DNA of 64,000 nucleotides from Thermodesulfobacteriota bacterium (GTDB lineage: Bacteria > Desulfobacterota > QYQD01). Below the pieces are notes generated by a model that saw only the letters and a program-made list of their open reading frames with translations, was not told where the DNA came from and searched no databases. Positions 25,764-35,031 of the stretch are shown piece after piece; positions within the stretch are counted from its first letter, which is position 1, and each line of letters begins with the position of its first letter. The translations under genes and the position numbers were made by a program. The DNA lies in NCBI GenBank assembly GCA_031082315.1, contig JAVHLC010000001.1, positions 285,224-349,223 of the forward strand, read 5' to 3'.

Positions 25764-27416
25764 TCACTCGACTTCCGCCCGTTCTATCTTTGGAAGTTCT
25801 GTATATCTGTAGGGCAAGGATTCTCTTATGTTCTCAGGGATGCTGCCATACTTTCCTTCAAATTCTTCCAGGTATTCCTCACGTCCTTTTAAAAAATGCC
25901 TGAGCTTCTTCTCAAGCAGGGCCTTATCCTCAAATAACCTGTAGGCATTCATCTGATCCAGATTGGCGCGGTCGCACTTTATCGGAAAATAATACCCCAG
26001 ATAGTCCGGCTCAAAACTGAAACGCAGTTGCATACGCAGAAGGTCATTATAAGCGGCTAGGGATTGCCTCAGGGTCACCTTTTGCTCGTGGGGGCCAATG
26101 GTCCCGGTATTGGCCAGATAACACTTGATGCGGTTTCGCTTGATAATATCATTAAAAATCATGGCATGCTCAAGCCGGTTACCCGCTATAAACGGATCCA
26201 GGAAACACACCCGTTTAAACTTTCCCGCCTGCTCCGGATCCCCACCGGTGCTCTCTATCGATTCCCCATAAATAAATTGCATGGCGGCCTGCTCCGGTGT
26301 CAGCTTACAAATAGTGTTCACCAGTGGATTCCGTGTCAGAATAATTATATAATCGATCTTGTCGGCCCTTAGAGTTTTACTGGCTATCTCCAGGTTCTCA
26401 CGGGTGACAATCGCCCGTCCATTACCCGTCTTGGAAATATCTTTGAAGTCAGGCATATACGGATACTTGCTGATGGCCACATTTTCCAGAAAGGCATCTC
26501 GTGATTGCGCTGCCCGTAATATCTCCGGCTGGCTTTCATCCAGCCCTTCGGTCTTTACATAGAGCCCGCCTACCTCAAAGGCGGCGTAACTGGCATCAAA
26601 GCCCATTGTGCCCCCGTCATCACCGATCATCTCGGAACGTTCTCTAGGTAGTTTCCCGAACTTCCGGCATAGCGTAGTGGTCTTGCCGGTGGCCGTGAGA
26701 CCGGAAACGGCGGTGACCACCTCTTGTAATTCCGGGCGCTCGGTCTCCAGGTCATATATCCATAAAAAGTCCCGCCTGGCTCCGGTATGCAGGAAAATCC
26801 CTGTCTTATCGATAGCCTTGACCCGCCAGTTTTCAAACTGAAAAATCCCTTTTTTGCCTTCGCCAAGATAAATGGTGTTGCGACATATCTTAACCTGGTC
26901 ACCCCTCTTTTCACCCATCATGAGACGGACCATGATATCCTTTTCTGCCAGCTTCTTTGATTTGTTGGATTCAAAGGCCTCGTCGGTAAAGAATATAATG
27001 GTATAGGTCGGCTCTTCCACCACACGGGCCGGGGGATAATCCAAAAGCAATTTAAGGCCATAAGCAAGCTGGGCATATTGTTCCGGTACTATAAAACGGG
27101 CGGTGACACCTTCACGGCCGTCGCCAACAATGGTATCAAGGGAAATAATCCTATCCTTATTCAATACCTCTACGGCCTTGCGGGCCAGGGCCTCTTCTTC
27201 CTCGCCAAACTGATGATCGACACTGTTCCGGGTATGGGGAGCGGACCTGGACATCGGTTCAGAATCTGCGGCTACCGATCCGATCTGTGTCTGTATGACC
27301 CCCTCCTGCCGTAAGGCCAGTTGCTTTAGTTCCTCTAAAGAGCGCCCCTCTATCAGACGCCCCTCTGCTTTGGCCTTTTGGTATATTTGCCCCGCCGCTA
27401 ATTTGAAAGAGTTCAT
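25764..27416 (-). CDS. pckA: Phosphoenolpyruvate carboxykinase (ATP)
   Basis: This 550-residue enzyme converts oxaloacetate plus ATP to PEP, CO2 and ADP, for gluconeogenesis. The kinase P-loop is GLTATGKTTTLC, and the metal/phosphate region has GDDGGTMGFDASYAAFE. The adenine-binding segment is ILTRNPLVNTICKLTPEQAA. The ATP-dependent class is indicated by the P-loop and the absence of the GTP-class signature. GGAGAATAAAG precedes the ATG. The N-terminal 60 residues are longer than in the E. coli enzyme. Confidence 0.95.
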   Translation of the reverse strand: MNSFKLAAGQIYQKAKAEGRLIEGRSLEELKQLALRQEGVIQTQIGSVAADSEPMSRSAPHTRNSVDHQFGEEEEALARKAVEVLNKDRIISLDTIVGDGREGVTARFIVPEQYAQLAYGLKLLLDYPPARVVEEPTYTIIFFTDEAFESNKSKKLAEKDIMVRLMMGEKRGDQVKICRNTIYLGEGKKGIFQFENWRVKAIDKTGIFLHTGARRDFLWIYDLETERPELQEVVTAVSGLTATGKTTTLCRKFGKLPRERSEMIGDDGGTMGFDASYAAFEVGGLYVKTEGLDESQPEILRAAQSRDAFLENVAISKYPYMPDFKDISKTGNGRAIVTRENLEIASKTLRADKIDYIIILTRNPLVNTICKLTPEQAAMQFIYGESIESTGGDPEQAGKFKRVCFLDPFIAGNRLEHAMIFNDIIKRNRIKCYLANTGTIGPHEQKVTLRQSLAAYNDLLRMQLRFSFEPDYLGYYFPIKCDRANLDQMNAYRLFEDKALLEKKLRHFLKGREEYLEEFEGKYGSIPENIRESLPYRYTELPKIERAEVE

Positions 27417-27600
27417 CTTTATTCTCCATTTCTGCCTAGCCGTATTGTCAATACTTCGCCGTCTAATGTTTTTTCCTGTTTTTCATATTAAGCTACACGA
27501 CCTAATAACTCAACACCATAATTACATAAGGATAATGCAGACAAAAGCGCCGACGGCGACCGCATAACTATTGAGGGTAAAAACCGTCTGGATTTTTCTA

Positions 27601-27629
27601 TTGACAAGATACCTAAAATTTAGCATTAA
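27601..27629 (+). promoter_or_regulatory. Sigma-70-type promoter for tRNA-Met
   Basis: TTGACA (27,601-27,606), a 17-bp spacer and CATTAA (27,624-27,629) place a start point near 27,636, about 17 bp before the tRNA. Confidence 0.55.
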
Positions 27630-27652
27630 ACCACTGTCGGGTTTTTTACATT

Positions 27653-27729
27653 GGCGGCGTAGCTCAGTTGGTCAGAGCACGCGGCTCATATCCGCGGAGT
27701 CCGGGGTTCAAATCCCTGCGCCGCCACCA
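27653..27729 (+). tRNA. tRNA-Met (CAT anticodon, elongator type)
   Basis: The acceptor GGCGGCG pairs with CGCCGCC and is followed by ACCA encoded in the gene. The anticodon stem CGCGG/CCGCG holds the loop CTCATAT with anticodon CAT. The T arm has GTTCAAAT. The paired first base of the acceptor argues against initiator tRNA. A tRNA-Ile with modified CAT is the alternative. Confidence 0.95.
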
Positions 27730-27917
27730 ATGTCCGTTATTTTCATGCCTGCGCATCCACATATATTTCCCAGGTAACCTATATCCCTTCGCTGCCTGAT
27801 GGATAACCTGTGTCAAAAACCACACTTTATTCGTGGTTATTTATCATAGAAGTAGGCCATCCGAGCCAAAAAATTAGATTTATACGCAAAAATAGGCCAA
27901 AACTAGCCGATCAACCC

Positions 27918-27934
27918 TTGGTATGTTATTTGCA
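27918..27934 (+). promoter_or_regulatory. Sigma-54-type promoter upstream of a small membrane ORF
   Basis: TTGGTATGTTATTTGCA has GG at 27,920-27,921 and GC at 27,932-27,933 with 10 bp between, the required -24/-12 spacing. A start near 27,945 leaves a leader of about 19 bp with AGGAGG. Confidence 0.55.
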
Positions 27935-27963
27935 TTATCCTAAAGAGCAAGGAGGCAAATACT

Positions 27964-28122
27964 ATGGTAACTTATATATGTGAACATTGGAGACAGGTTG
28001 CAAGTCTATCTGCCTTTGTACTGTTGTTCTATTTTTCGGTATGCGGTGTTCTCCACCTGCAGGCTGAAACGGACACGAAGTACAAAAGATGTTTTGTCTC
28101 AGAGCGCTACGCCTTAGATTAA
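27964..28122 (+). CDS. Small membrane protein candidate (52 aa)
   Basis: The ATG is preceded by AAGGAGG at 7 bp. The product has one hydrophobic segment, ASLSAFVLLFYFSVCGVLHL (about residues 14-33), then a charged tail ending SERYALD. Three cysteines are present. No family is recognised. A -24/-12 promoter-like site precedes it with a short leader, and the interval has no other gene. Together, the ribosome site and promoter argue for a real small gene, probably sigma-54 dependent. Confidence 0.5.
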   Translation: MVTYICEHWRQVASLSAFVLLFYFSVCGVLHLQAETDTKYKRCFVSERYALD

Positions 28123-28183
28123 TTAGTTAGCGCCTCCCCTTTTTTCTTCCGGCCAATAATGAACGGTTAAACCTTTCGGCAGG

Positions 28184-29389
28184 TCAGGCATTATCTTCAT
28201 CCACAGCTTCCAGAAGCAGATCAAAAAAATCCGGCAGGGCGGAAACAACCCGGCTCCAGTTGGGAATCAGGGGGATACCCAAGGGGTCCTCCAAGGTCTG
28301 TTCGCCTGCTATCTTAATACTATCTGCAAAGGCCTCCACGGCTACAGCCTCTTCATGGCGGTCAAACGATAGGGAATTTATAATGGCATCATCATGGTAG
28401 CGCTTGATGGCATCCTGGGCCTGTCGCACATAGGTAGTGCGAAGAGACTTGAAAAAACCCTCGGAAAACACCACCCCCTCACCGGCCAGGGTTCGGAAAA
28501 GGCTCTTGGCAATGTCGGTGGTCATCTTCATCAATCCCTTAGAGACGTCTTCCGCGGAAAGCTCCTGATGCTTATGCTCGTAATTATCGGCCAGATCCGC
28601 CTGGCAGACGCCGGCAAGCGTACAATTCCGGTAAACCTCGGCTAATACGCCTACTTCCAGCCCCCAGTCGCTGGGGATGCGGTTCCGCCAGGCCAAGTCG
28701 GCGACCATGGCGAACTCACCGGCCAGAGGATAGCGGAAGCTATCTAAATAAACCAGAAAGGCCGTAGAACCCAGCATCTGTATAAGGGCGCGAATGAGGG
28801 GGGTGACAAAGAGGCGGGTCACCCGTCCGTGCAGCCGGTCTGTCACCCGGCTATAATAGCCTTTGCAAAATTCATAGTTGAGCCTGGTGCTGGCAACAGG
28901 AAAACAGAGTCGGGCCAGCATCTCTGTATCATAGGTCAGGATGTCGCAGTCGTGCAGGGCAATAACCTGAGACTTCCGGGAGGCCAATACATAACCGTAG
29001 GCCATCCAGGCGGAAAGCCCCTTGCCTTTATCGAACCGGCTGAATTCCTGTTCTACGGCCTTATAAAGCGGTTCCAGGCGCGGGCCATCATTCCAGATAA
29101 TTACCTTCTCCTGGGGAAGCTGAGAGAAAAACTCCCTGGCATACCTGAACTGTTCTGCGTCTGTTCGTCCCATAGTAATCACGATCTGCCTGAGATAGGG
29201 TACGGTCCTCAATGCCTCTACAATTTTGGGCAGGGCCTCCCCTTCCAACTCCGAAAACAGGGCCGGCAGCACCAGGGCAATCGGCCGGGCCTTTGTATAA
29301 CGCATTAATTCCCGCTCTAACGCCGCCTTGTTTTCGCGATTCAGTCGATGCAGTGTGGTAATAACCCCATTTTGAAAAAAATCACTCAC
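28184..29389 (-). CDS. Glycosyltransferase, GpgS-like (glucosyl-3-phosphoglycerate synthase family, GT81-type)
   Basis: This 401-residue protein has a GT-A fold. PIALVLPALFSELEGEAL is strand 1, QVIALHDCDILTYDTEML carries the metal-binding Asp-Cys-Asp, and FRYPLAGEFAM with DWGLEVGVLAEV form the acceptor region seen in the GpgS/GT81 family. Such enzymes transfer glucose from a nucleotide sugar to 3-phosphoglycerate for glucosylglycerate. Substrate identity here is inferred. The start is GTG, with AAGGAGG 5 bp upstream. An MPGP-like phosphatase (41.1 kb) and glycerate kinase (53.1 kb) are consistent partners elsewhere in the window. Confidence 0.8.
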   Translation of the reverse strand: MSDFFQNGVITTLHRLNRENKAALERELMRYTKARPIALVLPALFSELEGEALPKIVEALRTVPYLRQIVITMGRTDAEQFRYAREFFSQLPQEKVIIWNDGPRLEPLYKAVEQEFSRFDKGKGLSAWMAYGYVLASRKSQVIALHDCDILTYDTEMLARLCFPVASTRLNYEFCKGYYSRVTDRLHGRVTRLFVTPLIRALIQMLGSTAFLVYLDSFRYPLAGEFAMVADLAWRNRIPSDWGLEVGVLAEVYRNCTLAGVCQADLADNYEHKHQELSAEDVSKGLMKMTTDIAKSLFRTLAGEGVVFSEGFFKSLRTTYVRQAQDAIKRYHDDAIINSLSFDRHEEAVAVEAFADSIKIAGEQTLEDPLGIPLIPNWSRVVSALPDFFDLLLEAVDEDNA

Positions 29390-29459
29390 GACTACCTCCT
29401 TATTTTTCTGCTTCCTGGCCTATTTTCAAGCCTTGTTACTAACCCCGACCAATTATGGT

Positions 29460-30173
29460 TTATCGATTTTCAAGCAAAATGCTTAACTCATGCCACAGCA
29501 GATCTATCCTGTCTAAAGCTGATGGCAGCCGCATGTCTATATCTGCCCTGGCTTGACTAAGGATAGCTACCGCTTCGTCGATCGATTTCTTCCGGTCCGC
29601 CGGCGCCAGATCCTTGGCCTTGACCAGCCATGGTTCAACCAGGCCCAGTTCTTCTTTGGCCTTTCCCATATTTTTAACATTAAGGTCTGCCTTTGCCTTG
29701 AGGATATGGGTCATGGCATTGGTCACCGCAGCTTTATAGGTCAGCCTCTGGTTTTCAGAGGCCATACTCCGGGACAATTTATCGAGGGCCTCTTTTTGCT
29801 CTTTGAGTCCCTTCTCAATATCTGTCCTCTGTTTTGTCAGGCTCTCCTCAATATTTTTCTTTTCTTTTTTAAAATCCTCGTCCCTGGTGGCAAAGCCTTT
29901 TTTCATGTCCTCCCCAAGGCCGGCCAGACGTCTGGAAAAGCTATTTACAGACTTGATTATTCCGGACAAATCGGTGTCCGGAGGTAGTTCAGCCACTTTC
30001 CGCGCCTCTTTTTCCTCTCTTACAAATGCCTCCAGGGGTTCCATCCGTTTTTTCAAGTCTTGCATGTCAGTCTTAATAGTACCCGTTTCATTCCGTACCA
30101 TAACAGTCACTACAAAATATCCGGCAACGACCAAAACAATACATAAAATCAAGCTGATTATACCGGTCTTCAT
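29460..30173 (-). CDS. Membrane-anchored coiled-coil protein of unknown function
   Basis: The 237 residues comprise one N-terminal membrane helix (about 5-25, GIISLILCIVLVVAGYFVV) followed by a long alpha-helical, Lys/Glu-rich region. Heptad-like spacing is clear at about 85-150 (KKEKKNIEESLTKQRTDIEK). The C-terminal third (LTYKAAVTNAMTHILKAKAD onward) looks like helical repeats. It is probably anchored in the inner membrane facing the periplasm. The gene is divergent from the CHASE2 gene and lies downstream of nothing on its strand, so no functional partner is indicated. Confidence 0.7.
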   Translation of the reverse strand: MKTGIISLILCIVLVVAGYFVVTVMVRNETGTIKTDMQDLKKRMEPLEAFVREEKEARKVAELPPDTDLSGIIKSVNSFSRRLAGLGEDMKKGFATRDEDFKKEKKNIEESLTKQRTDIEKGLKEQKEALDKLSRSMASENQRLTYKAAVTNAMTHILKAKADLNVKNMGKAKEELGLVEPWLVKAKDLAPADRKKSIDEAVAILSQARADIDMRLPSALDRIDLLWHELSILLENR

Positions 30174-30361
30174 ATCTTTACCCCGTATTTACTATATAAA
30201 AAGCCTATTACAGATCGGTGAGGATGTCAAGGTAGGCGACCGGATTCCCCATCCCCCGGCGGGGGATAGTGCAAAGAAGTATTTGACTATGCAAAAATTA
30301 TCCCGCAAAATTGTTAAAATATAAAAATGAAAACACCTTGACCGTTAGATGTTAATAATGG

Positions 30362-32557
30362 ATGACTATGAAATTTATCTCCAGATTTGGCGGCGCTAAG
30401 GCAGGGATATTAGCCGCTATTCTTATTCTCGGGTTGACCTACCTGGGATTGTTTGCCGATTTGTTGCAACGCCTGGACTATTGGGCGTTAGACTATGGAT
30501 TTCACCTGGCAGGCAAAGGTATAGAGACCCCTGAGGTAGTTATAGTAGCTGTTGACGACGAATCTATTCGAAAACTGGGCAGATGGCCCTGGCCCCGTTC
30601 TTACCACGCCAAATTGATAGATACTCTTAATCAGGCCAAGGCCAGGGTTATCGGCCTGAATATCATTTTGTCCACACCTGATCCTCCAGAGGATCATCAA
30701 TTAATCAGAGCTATCAAAAAGGCAAAAAATGTGATTATGGCCGCACATCCCATGATACCTACCCATATCTCTTTCCCCAGGGACATCATGACCGTCGAGC
30801 ATATTCAGGGCCCCGTTGAGGAGATGGCAAAAGGGGCAAAGGGGCTGGGGCATATAGCCGTGGTTTATGACCGGGATGGAACCGTCAGAAGGATCCCGGC
30901 CTTGCTAAGAACCAGGGATAAGACATTATTAGCCTTTGGTATAGAAATTGCTTTAGCATGTCAGGGAGAGTCACACAGAAGCATAATCCTGGATAAAAGG
31001 TTGCTCCAAGTCAATTCTACCAGAATCCCCTTGGACAGCCAGGGGAATATGCTAGTGAACTACAGGGGTGGGCCGCATACATTCACAGAGATACCATATC
31101 ACAGGGTAATAGGTGGAGAGGTCCCTCTGGATATTTTCAAAGATCGGGTGGTCCTGGTTGGAGTCACCGCCAGCGGTCTCTCAGACTCATGGGCCACACC
31201 TTTTCTCGATCAGGGAGAGATGTCCGGAGTAGAGATCCATGCCAACACAGTACATACGATTCTGAATAAAGAATTCTTCCGGTATCCAGGCAGCCACCAT
31301 AGTGCATTTTTACTCCTGGGGTTGGGAATTATCTCGGGTCTCGTCTTCCACAGATTCTCACGTCTGGGCTCGGCTTTTCTGATTTTTATGATATTCTTCA
31401 TCCCCTCGGCATCCTTTTATCTGTTCCTGAAGGAGCGAATAATATTGAAGGCCATCCCGCTGTTAGGTGTGGTGGTGGCCACATATATCTCCGTCACTCT
31501 GATAAAGAGCAGGGCATATAAGATGGCGATGGGGAAGAGGGATTTGGAGATGTCTGCCGTGTTAAAAGCCCGTGAGGCAGTTAAGAATCCAGCGGACAAA
31601 GAGGAATTCATGGGGTCTTTCTGCCGCATTATAAAGGAAATGACCCGGGTGGATGCCTGCTATGCCATACTCAAAGGGAAAGATGGCAACATACTAATAT
31701 ATGGTAATAATCATCAAGAGACAGCGGGGCATTTTATAAATCTGGAGATGGTGGAAGGCGTCCTCCATACTGGAAAGTCGGCATGTGAAGATATGAATCA
31801 AAAGATATCCGGGGCCACCGGGATCATGTACGTACCCATTAAATCCAGCGAACAGGTCTATGGCGTTCTGGCCCTGAAAGGTAAGACGTTATCTGACACC
31901 CAAGACATGCAGTTGGCCTCTATCGTTACGGATTACCTGGCTTTTATCCTCGAAAAGGAAACTATCTTGGACAGGAGCCGGGATGCTTATATGCGGGCCG
32001 TCGAGGCCCTAGTCCATGTTATAGAGTTGGGGTATCCAAAACTACACGAATATTCGAGCCAGGTCCTGAATCTATCTGAGAAGATAGCGCTCGTTTTAAA
32101 CATCCCAAAAGACGAGATAGAGGTTATCAAGTATGCCGCTATTCTCCATGACCTCGGGATGGCCGGAATACCGGAAGACCTGCTTAATAAATCTGACTCC
32201 TTGACCGCCGAGCAAAGACTTTACATCGAGACCCATCCGGAGATGAGCGTAGAAATAATCAGGCCGTTGCCATTTTTTAAGACGGCTATACCCATCATCA
32301 GGCATCACCACGAGAGGTATGACGGCAAGGGGTACCCGGATGGCCTGGCCAGCGACGAGATTCCCCGGGGCGCCCAGATACTGGCAGTTGCTGATAGCTT
32401 TGTGGCTATGCTATCTGACCGTCCTTACCGGAAAGCCCGGGAGCAAAAAGAGGCTATTTCCGAAATGAAAAGGCAATCAGGCGCCCAGTTTAATCCCCGG
32501 GTAGTGGACGCCTTGCTTCAGTCATGGCCGGAGGTTAACCTGTGGCAACAAGGCTAA
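30362..32557 (+). CDS. CHASE2-GAF-HD-GYP transmembrane signalling protein
   Basis: The protein has 731 residues. A membrane helix at about 12-32 is followed by an extracellular CHASE2 sensor (VVIVAVDDESIRKLGRWPWPR) to about 310. Three membrane helices come next (about 312-385), then a GAF-like domain (about 405-540) and an HD-GYP domain (about 560-725). The HD-GYP domain has HDLGMAGIPE, HHHERYDGKGYPDG and LAVADSFVAMLSDRPYR. HD-GYP domains hydrolyse c-di-GMP. Here the usual HDxGK is HDLGM, so activity may be altered. FecR, kinase and NtrC genes follow on the same strand; the FecR gene overlaps by 16 bp. Confidence 0.9.
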   Translation: MTMKFISRFGGAKAGILAAILILGLTYLGLFADLLQRLDYWALDYGFHLAGKGIETPEVVIVAVDDESIRKLGRWPWPRSYHAKLIDTLNQAKARVIGLNIILSTPDPPEDHQLIRAIKKAKNVIMAAHPMIPTHISFPRDIMTVEHIQGPVEEMAKGAKGLGHIAVVYDRDGTVRRIPALLRTRDKTLLAFGIEIALACQGESHRSIILDKRLLQVNSTRIPLDSQGNMLVNYRGGPHTFTEIPYHRVIGGEVPLDIFKDRVVLVGVTASGLSDSWATPFLDQGEMSGVEIHANTVHTILNKEFFRYPGSHHSAFLLLGLGIISGLVFHRFSRLGSAFLIFMIFFIPSASFYLFLKERIILKAIPLLGVVVATYISVTLIKSRAYKMAMGKRDLEMSAVLKAREAVKNPADKEEFMGSFCRIIKEMTRVDACYAILKGKDGNILIYGNNHQETAGHFINLEMVEGVLHTGKSACEDMNQKISGATGIMYVPIKSSEQVYGVLALKGKTLSDTQDMQLASIVTDYLAFILEKETILDRSRDAYMRAVEALVHVIELGYPKLHEYSSQVLNLSEKIALVLNIPKDEIEVIKYAAILHDLGMAGIPEDLLNKSDSLTAEQRLYIETHPEMSVEIIRPLPFFKTAIPIIRHHHERYDGKGYPDGLASDEIPRGAQILAVADSFVAMLSDRPYRKAREQKEAISEMKRQSGAQFNPRVVDALLQSWPEVNLWQQG

Positions 32558-33372
32558 TTCTTAGCCTATGCGGGCTTATCATATTTCTTTCTCTGTGCCC
32601 CTGGGCCCAGGGGCAGAATCTTGAGAGACAGACCGCCCGTATCATAAGGATAAAGGGAACGGTCACTGTTTACCAACACCAGGTTCAAAAGTGGTCGGCA
32701 GCCAGAAAAGGGATGACGGTTTTTCAAAAAGATAAAATGAAGACCCTCCCGGGTTCGGAGGTTGACTTGCTCATGCCGGACCTGGCCGTAATAAGGCTGA
32801 AGGAAAACAGTCTGTTAGATCTGGACGAGATTAAAAAGGCGTCCGTAAAACCGGTGGCTTCTCCCAGGGTATTACGGGTGGAGAAAACGCCCCCGTATGC
32901 CAAAGAAAGGAATATTCTCAGGTTATGGAAGGGGAATTTGCTCCTCTGGGTCAAACATATTCTTGCGGGCTCCACCTTTGAGGTTCATACGCCTATCGGG
33001 GTGGCCGGGGTAAGGGGAACCGGCTTTATGGTCACCATCCCTGACCAGGATACGACCATAGTGGCGACATTAGAAGGAGTCGTAGCAGTCAGAAACATTG
33101 CCAGGTTGGATAAAATCGTCCTGGTCAGGGAACTGGAAATTACCACCATCCGTAGAGAGACCGACCCCGGTAAACCTCGAAAGGTCAGCGAGCAGGAGTA
33201 CGCTGAGCTTAAAGAAATCTTAGAGCTAAAGTTGCTAGAGACAGGAGAGGAACCGGAAAAAAAATCCGACCGCGGGCATAGAGACGTCCCTTCGGGCATG
33301 GAAGATCACCGGCCTATGCCCAGCAGACCCATGACTCCCAGTATGATGGACCGAAGTGGACGCTGTAGGTAG
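32542..33372 (+). CDS. FecR-domain periplasmic protein
   Basis: The 276-residue product starts at GTG, overlapping the HD-GYP gene by 16 bp. It has a signal peptide (LILSLCGLIIFLSLCPWAQG) and a FecR domain (about 35-200). The domain shows IIRIKGTVTVYQ, AVIRLKENSLLDLDEI and TPIGVAGVRGTGFMVTI. The C-terminal 50 residues are charged and Met/Pro-rich. FecR-like proteins in such operons act as periplasmic sensing or scaffold modules. Pairing with a CHASE2 protein is recurrent in deltaproteobacteria to my knowledge. Confidence 0.88.
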   Translation: MATRLILSLCGLIIFLSLCPWAQGQNLERQTARIIRIKGTVTVYQHQVQKWSAARKGMTVFQKDKMKTLPGSEVDLLMPDLAVIRLKENSLLDLDEIKKASVKPVASPRVLRVEKTPPYAKERNILRLWKGNLLLWVKHILAGSTFEVHTPIGVAGVRGTGFMVTIPDQDTTIVATLEGVVAVRNIARLDKIVLVRELEITTIRRETDPGKPRKVSEQEYAELKEILELKLLETGEEPEKKSDRGHRDVPSGMEDHRPMPSRPMTPSMMDRSGRCR

Positions 33373-33402
33373 TAAGAATAATCCTTAAAGACAAAGAGAC
33401 TA

Positions 33403-35031
33403 ATGGCTAAAAATGGCTTAGAGGAGCGGGTTGCGCTCATTTCCCTGCCGCTACTGATATTGTGGCTTCTGGTATCCCTGGTTGTCGTCTTTTATGAGGT
33501 TAAAGGGTCTATTACCTCTCAGATAGAAAGAGAGGTAAGGCGGCTGACGGCCGTATTGACTGCTGTCAGATATAAATCGCTGCCGGATGTGGTAAACAAT
33601 GCCCGGAATAACTTCGATAAATCGCCATGGTTTTCTGTCTATGATAGGGAATTAAACCTTATAGCCGGTACGGGGAAACAAGGAATTGGCGGGGGTGAGG
33701 ACCTGCGCATTGCCTTGCAAACAGGCTCTCAGGTGGAAGGCATTATAAGAGCAGGTAAGGAAGACATATACCATATTGTTGTCCCTCTGTTTTCGGATAA
33801 GGGTAAGCCCCATATCGATGGCTTGTTAGAGGTTGGAACATCTCAGCAGGGTATAAATAAATCCATTCTCTCTATCTGCCGGGATATATGCCTGGTTCTG
33901 ATCCTGGGAGTTGGCATACTAGGTGCAGTATTCCACCTTAGTTTCCGAAGATATATAAGTACCCCCATTCAGAAATTGACGAGCTGGACAACCTCTCCGG
34001 AAGGAGAGATCGGGCTAAATGCTACCGGAGAGATAAGCGCCCTTGCCCATGCGCTAGGCAGGACAGTCCAAGACATGAAGGAAAAGATAAGCAACCTCGA
34101 ACGCTCCCATACAGAACTGAACGAGGAGATAGCCGGGAAGGTAAGGGAAGTACGGAAGATGAGACAGGATCTGGAAGAGGCTCAGTTCCATCTGGTGAGG
34201 GCGGGAACGCTCTCCGCCTTAGGTGAGTTTGCGGCCGGAATATCCCACGAACTCAATAATCCATTAGGCATCATTCTGGGATTTTCCCATCTTTTGCTCG
34301 ATGAAATAGATCCCCAACACCCTAATTTCAAAAACCTGAAAAGGATAGAGGTAGAATCTTCGAGGTGTAAAAAGATCGTAGAAGATCTTCTAAATTTCGC
34401 CAGGCCGGCCGAGCCTCATTTAGAAAAGGTGCAACTCCATGAAATTTTGGACGAAACCCTCCAGTTGACCGGTTATCATATGTCCTCTGATGCCATAAGG
34501 ATTATAAAGAAATACCTCGTGCCCTTACCTACGGTATTTGTGGACCCCGATCAAATGGAACAGGTATTTATGAATATCATAACCAATGCCATGCAGGCCA
34601 TGCCCCAAGGGGGTGATCTGACCATAACCACCTCCGTGTGTGAATTAACCGGCGAGGAGTGCCGACAATTTGCCGCATCCTTCATGGACTACCGGGCCAC
34701 CTTGGTGGGAGAGCAAGATTATGCCGGGGTATCCAGGAGGGTGTGGAGCAAAAAAGACATATACAAACCGGGTGATCCGGCTGTCGAGATTGCCATCTCG
34801 GATACCGGCTGCGGGATTTCAAGGGAAAACCTGGCCAAAATTTTTAACCCTTTCTTTACCACCAAGAAAGGAGGAACGGGACTGGGCCTCTCCATCTGTT
34901 GGAAGTTAGTGGAAAAGCAAGGTGGAATAATAAGTGTAACGAGTGCAGAGGAAAAGGGCACCATATTTTCTATCAAGATTCCCCTGAGGAAGAATGAAAA
35001 TGGAACGGACGGCAAATATACTGATCGTTGA
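33403..35031 (+). CDS. Membrane sensor histidine kinase (NtrB-like)
   Basis: This 542-residue protein has a membrane helix at about 14-32 and a periplasmic sensor to about 160. A second helix lies near 165-185 (ICLVLILGVGILGAVF), followed by a HAMP-like segment and a coiled coil (about 220-260). HisKA carries GISHELNNPLGIILGFSHLL with the phospho-His near residue 285. HATPase_c has MNIITNAMQAMPQGG, ISDTGCGIS and GTGLGLSICWKLVE. It overlaps the downstream NtrC-type regulator by 38 bp, so the two form a two-component system. Confidence 0.94.
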   Translation: MAKNGLEERVALISLPLLILWLLVSLVVVFYEVKGSITSQIEREVRRLTAVLTAVRYKSLPDVVNNARNNFDKSPWFSVYDRELNLIAGTGKQGIGGGEDLRIALQTGSQVEGIIRAGKEDIYHIVVPLFSDKGKPHIDGLLEVGTSQQGINKSILSICRDICLVLILGVGILGAVFHLSFRRYISTPIQKLTSWTTSPEGEIGLNATGEISALAHALGRTVQDMKEKISNLERSHTELNEEIAGKVREVRKMRQDLEEAQFHLVRAGTLSALGEFAAGISHELNNPLGIILGFSHLLLDEIDPQHPNFKNLKRIEVESSRCKKIVEDLLNFARPAEPHLEKVQLHEILDETLQLTGYHMSSDAIRIIKKYLVPLPTVFVDPDQMEQVFMNIITNAMQAMPQGGDLTITTSVCELTGEECRQFAASFMDYRATLVGEQDYAGVSRRVWSKKDIYKPGDPAVEIAISDTGCGISRENLAKIFNPFFTTKKGGTGLGLSICWKLVEKQGGIISVTSAEEKGTIFSIKIPLRKNENGTDGKYTDR

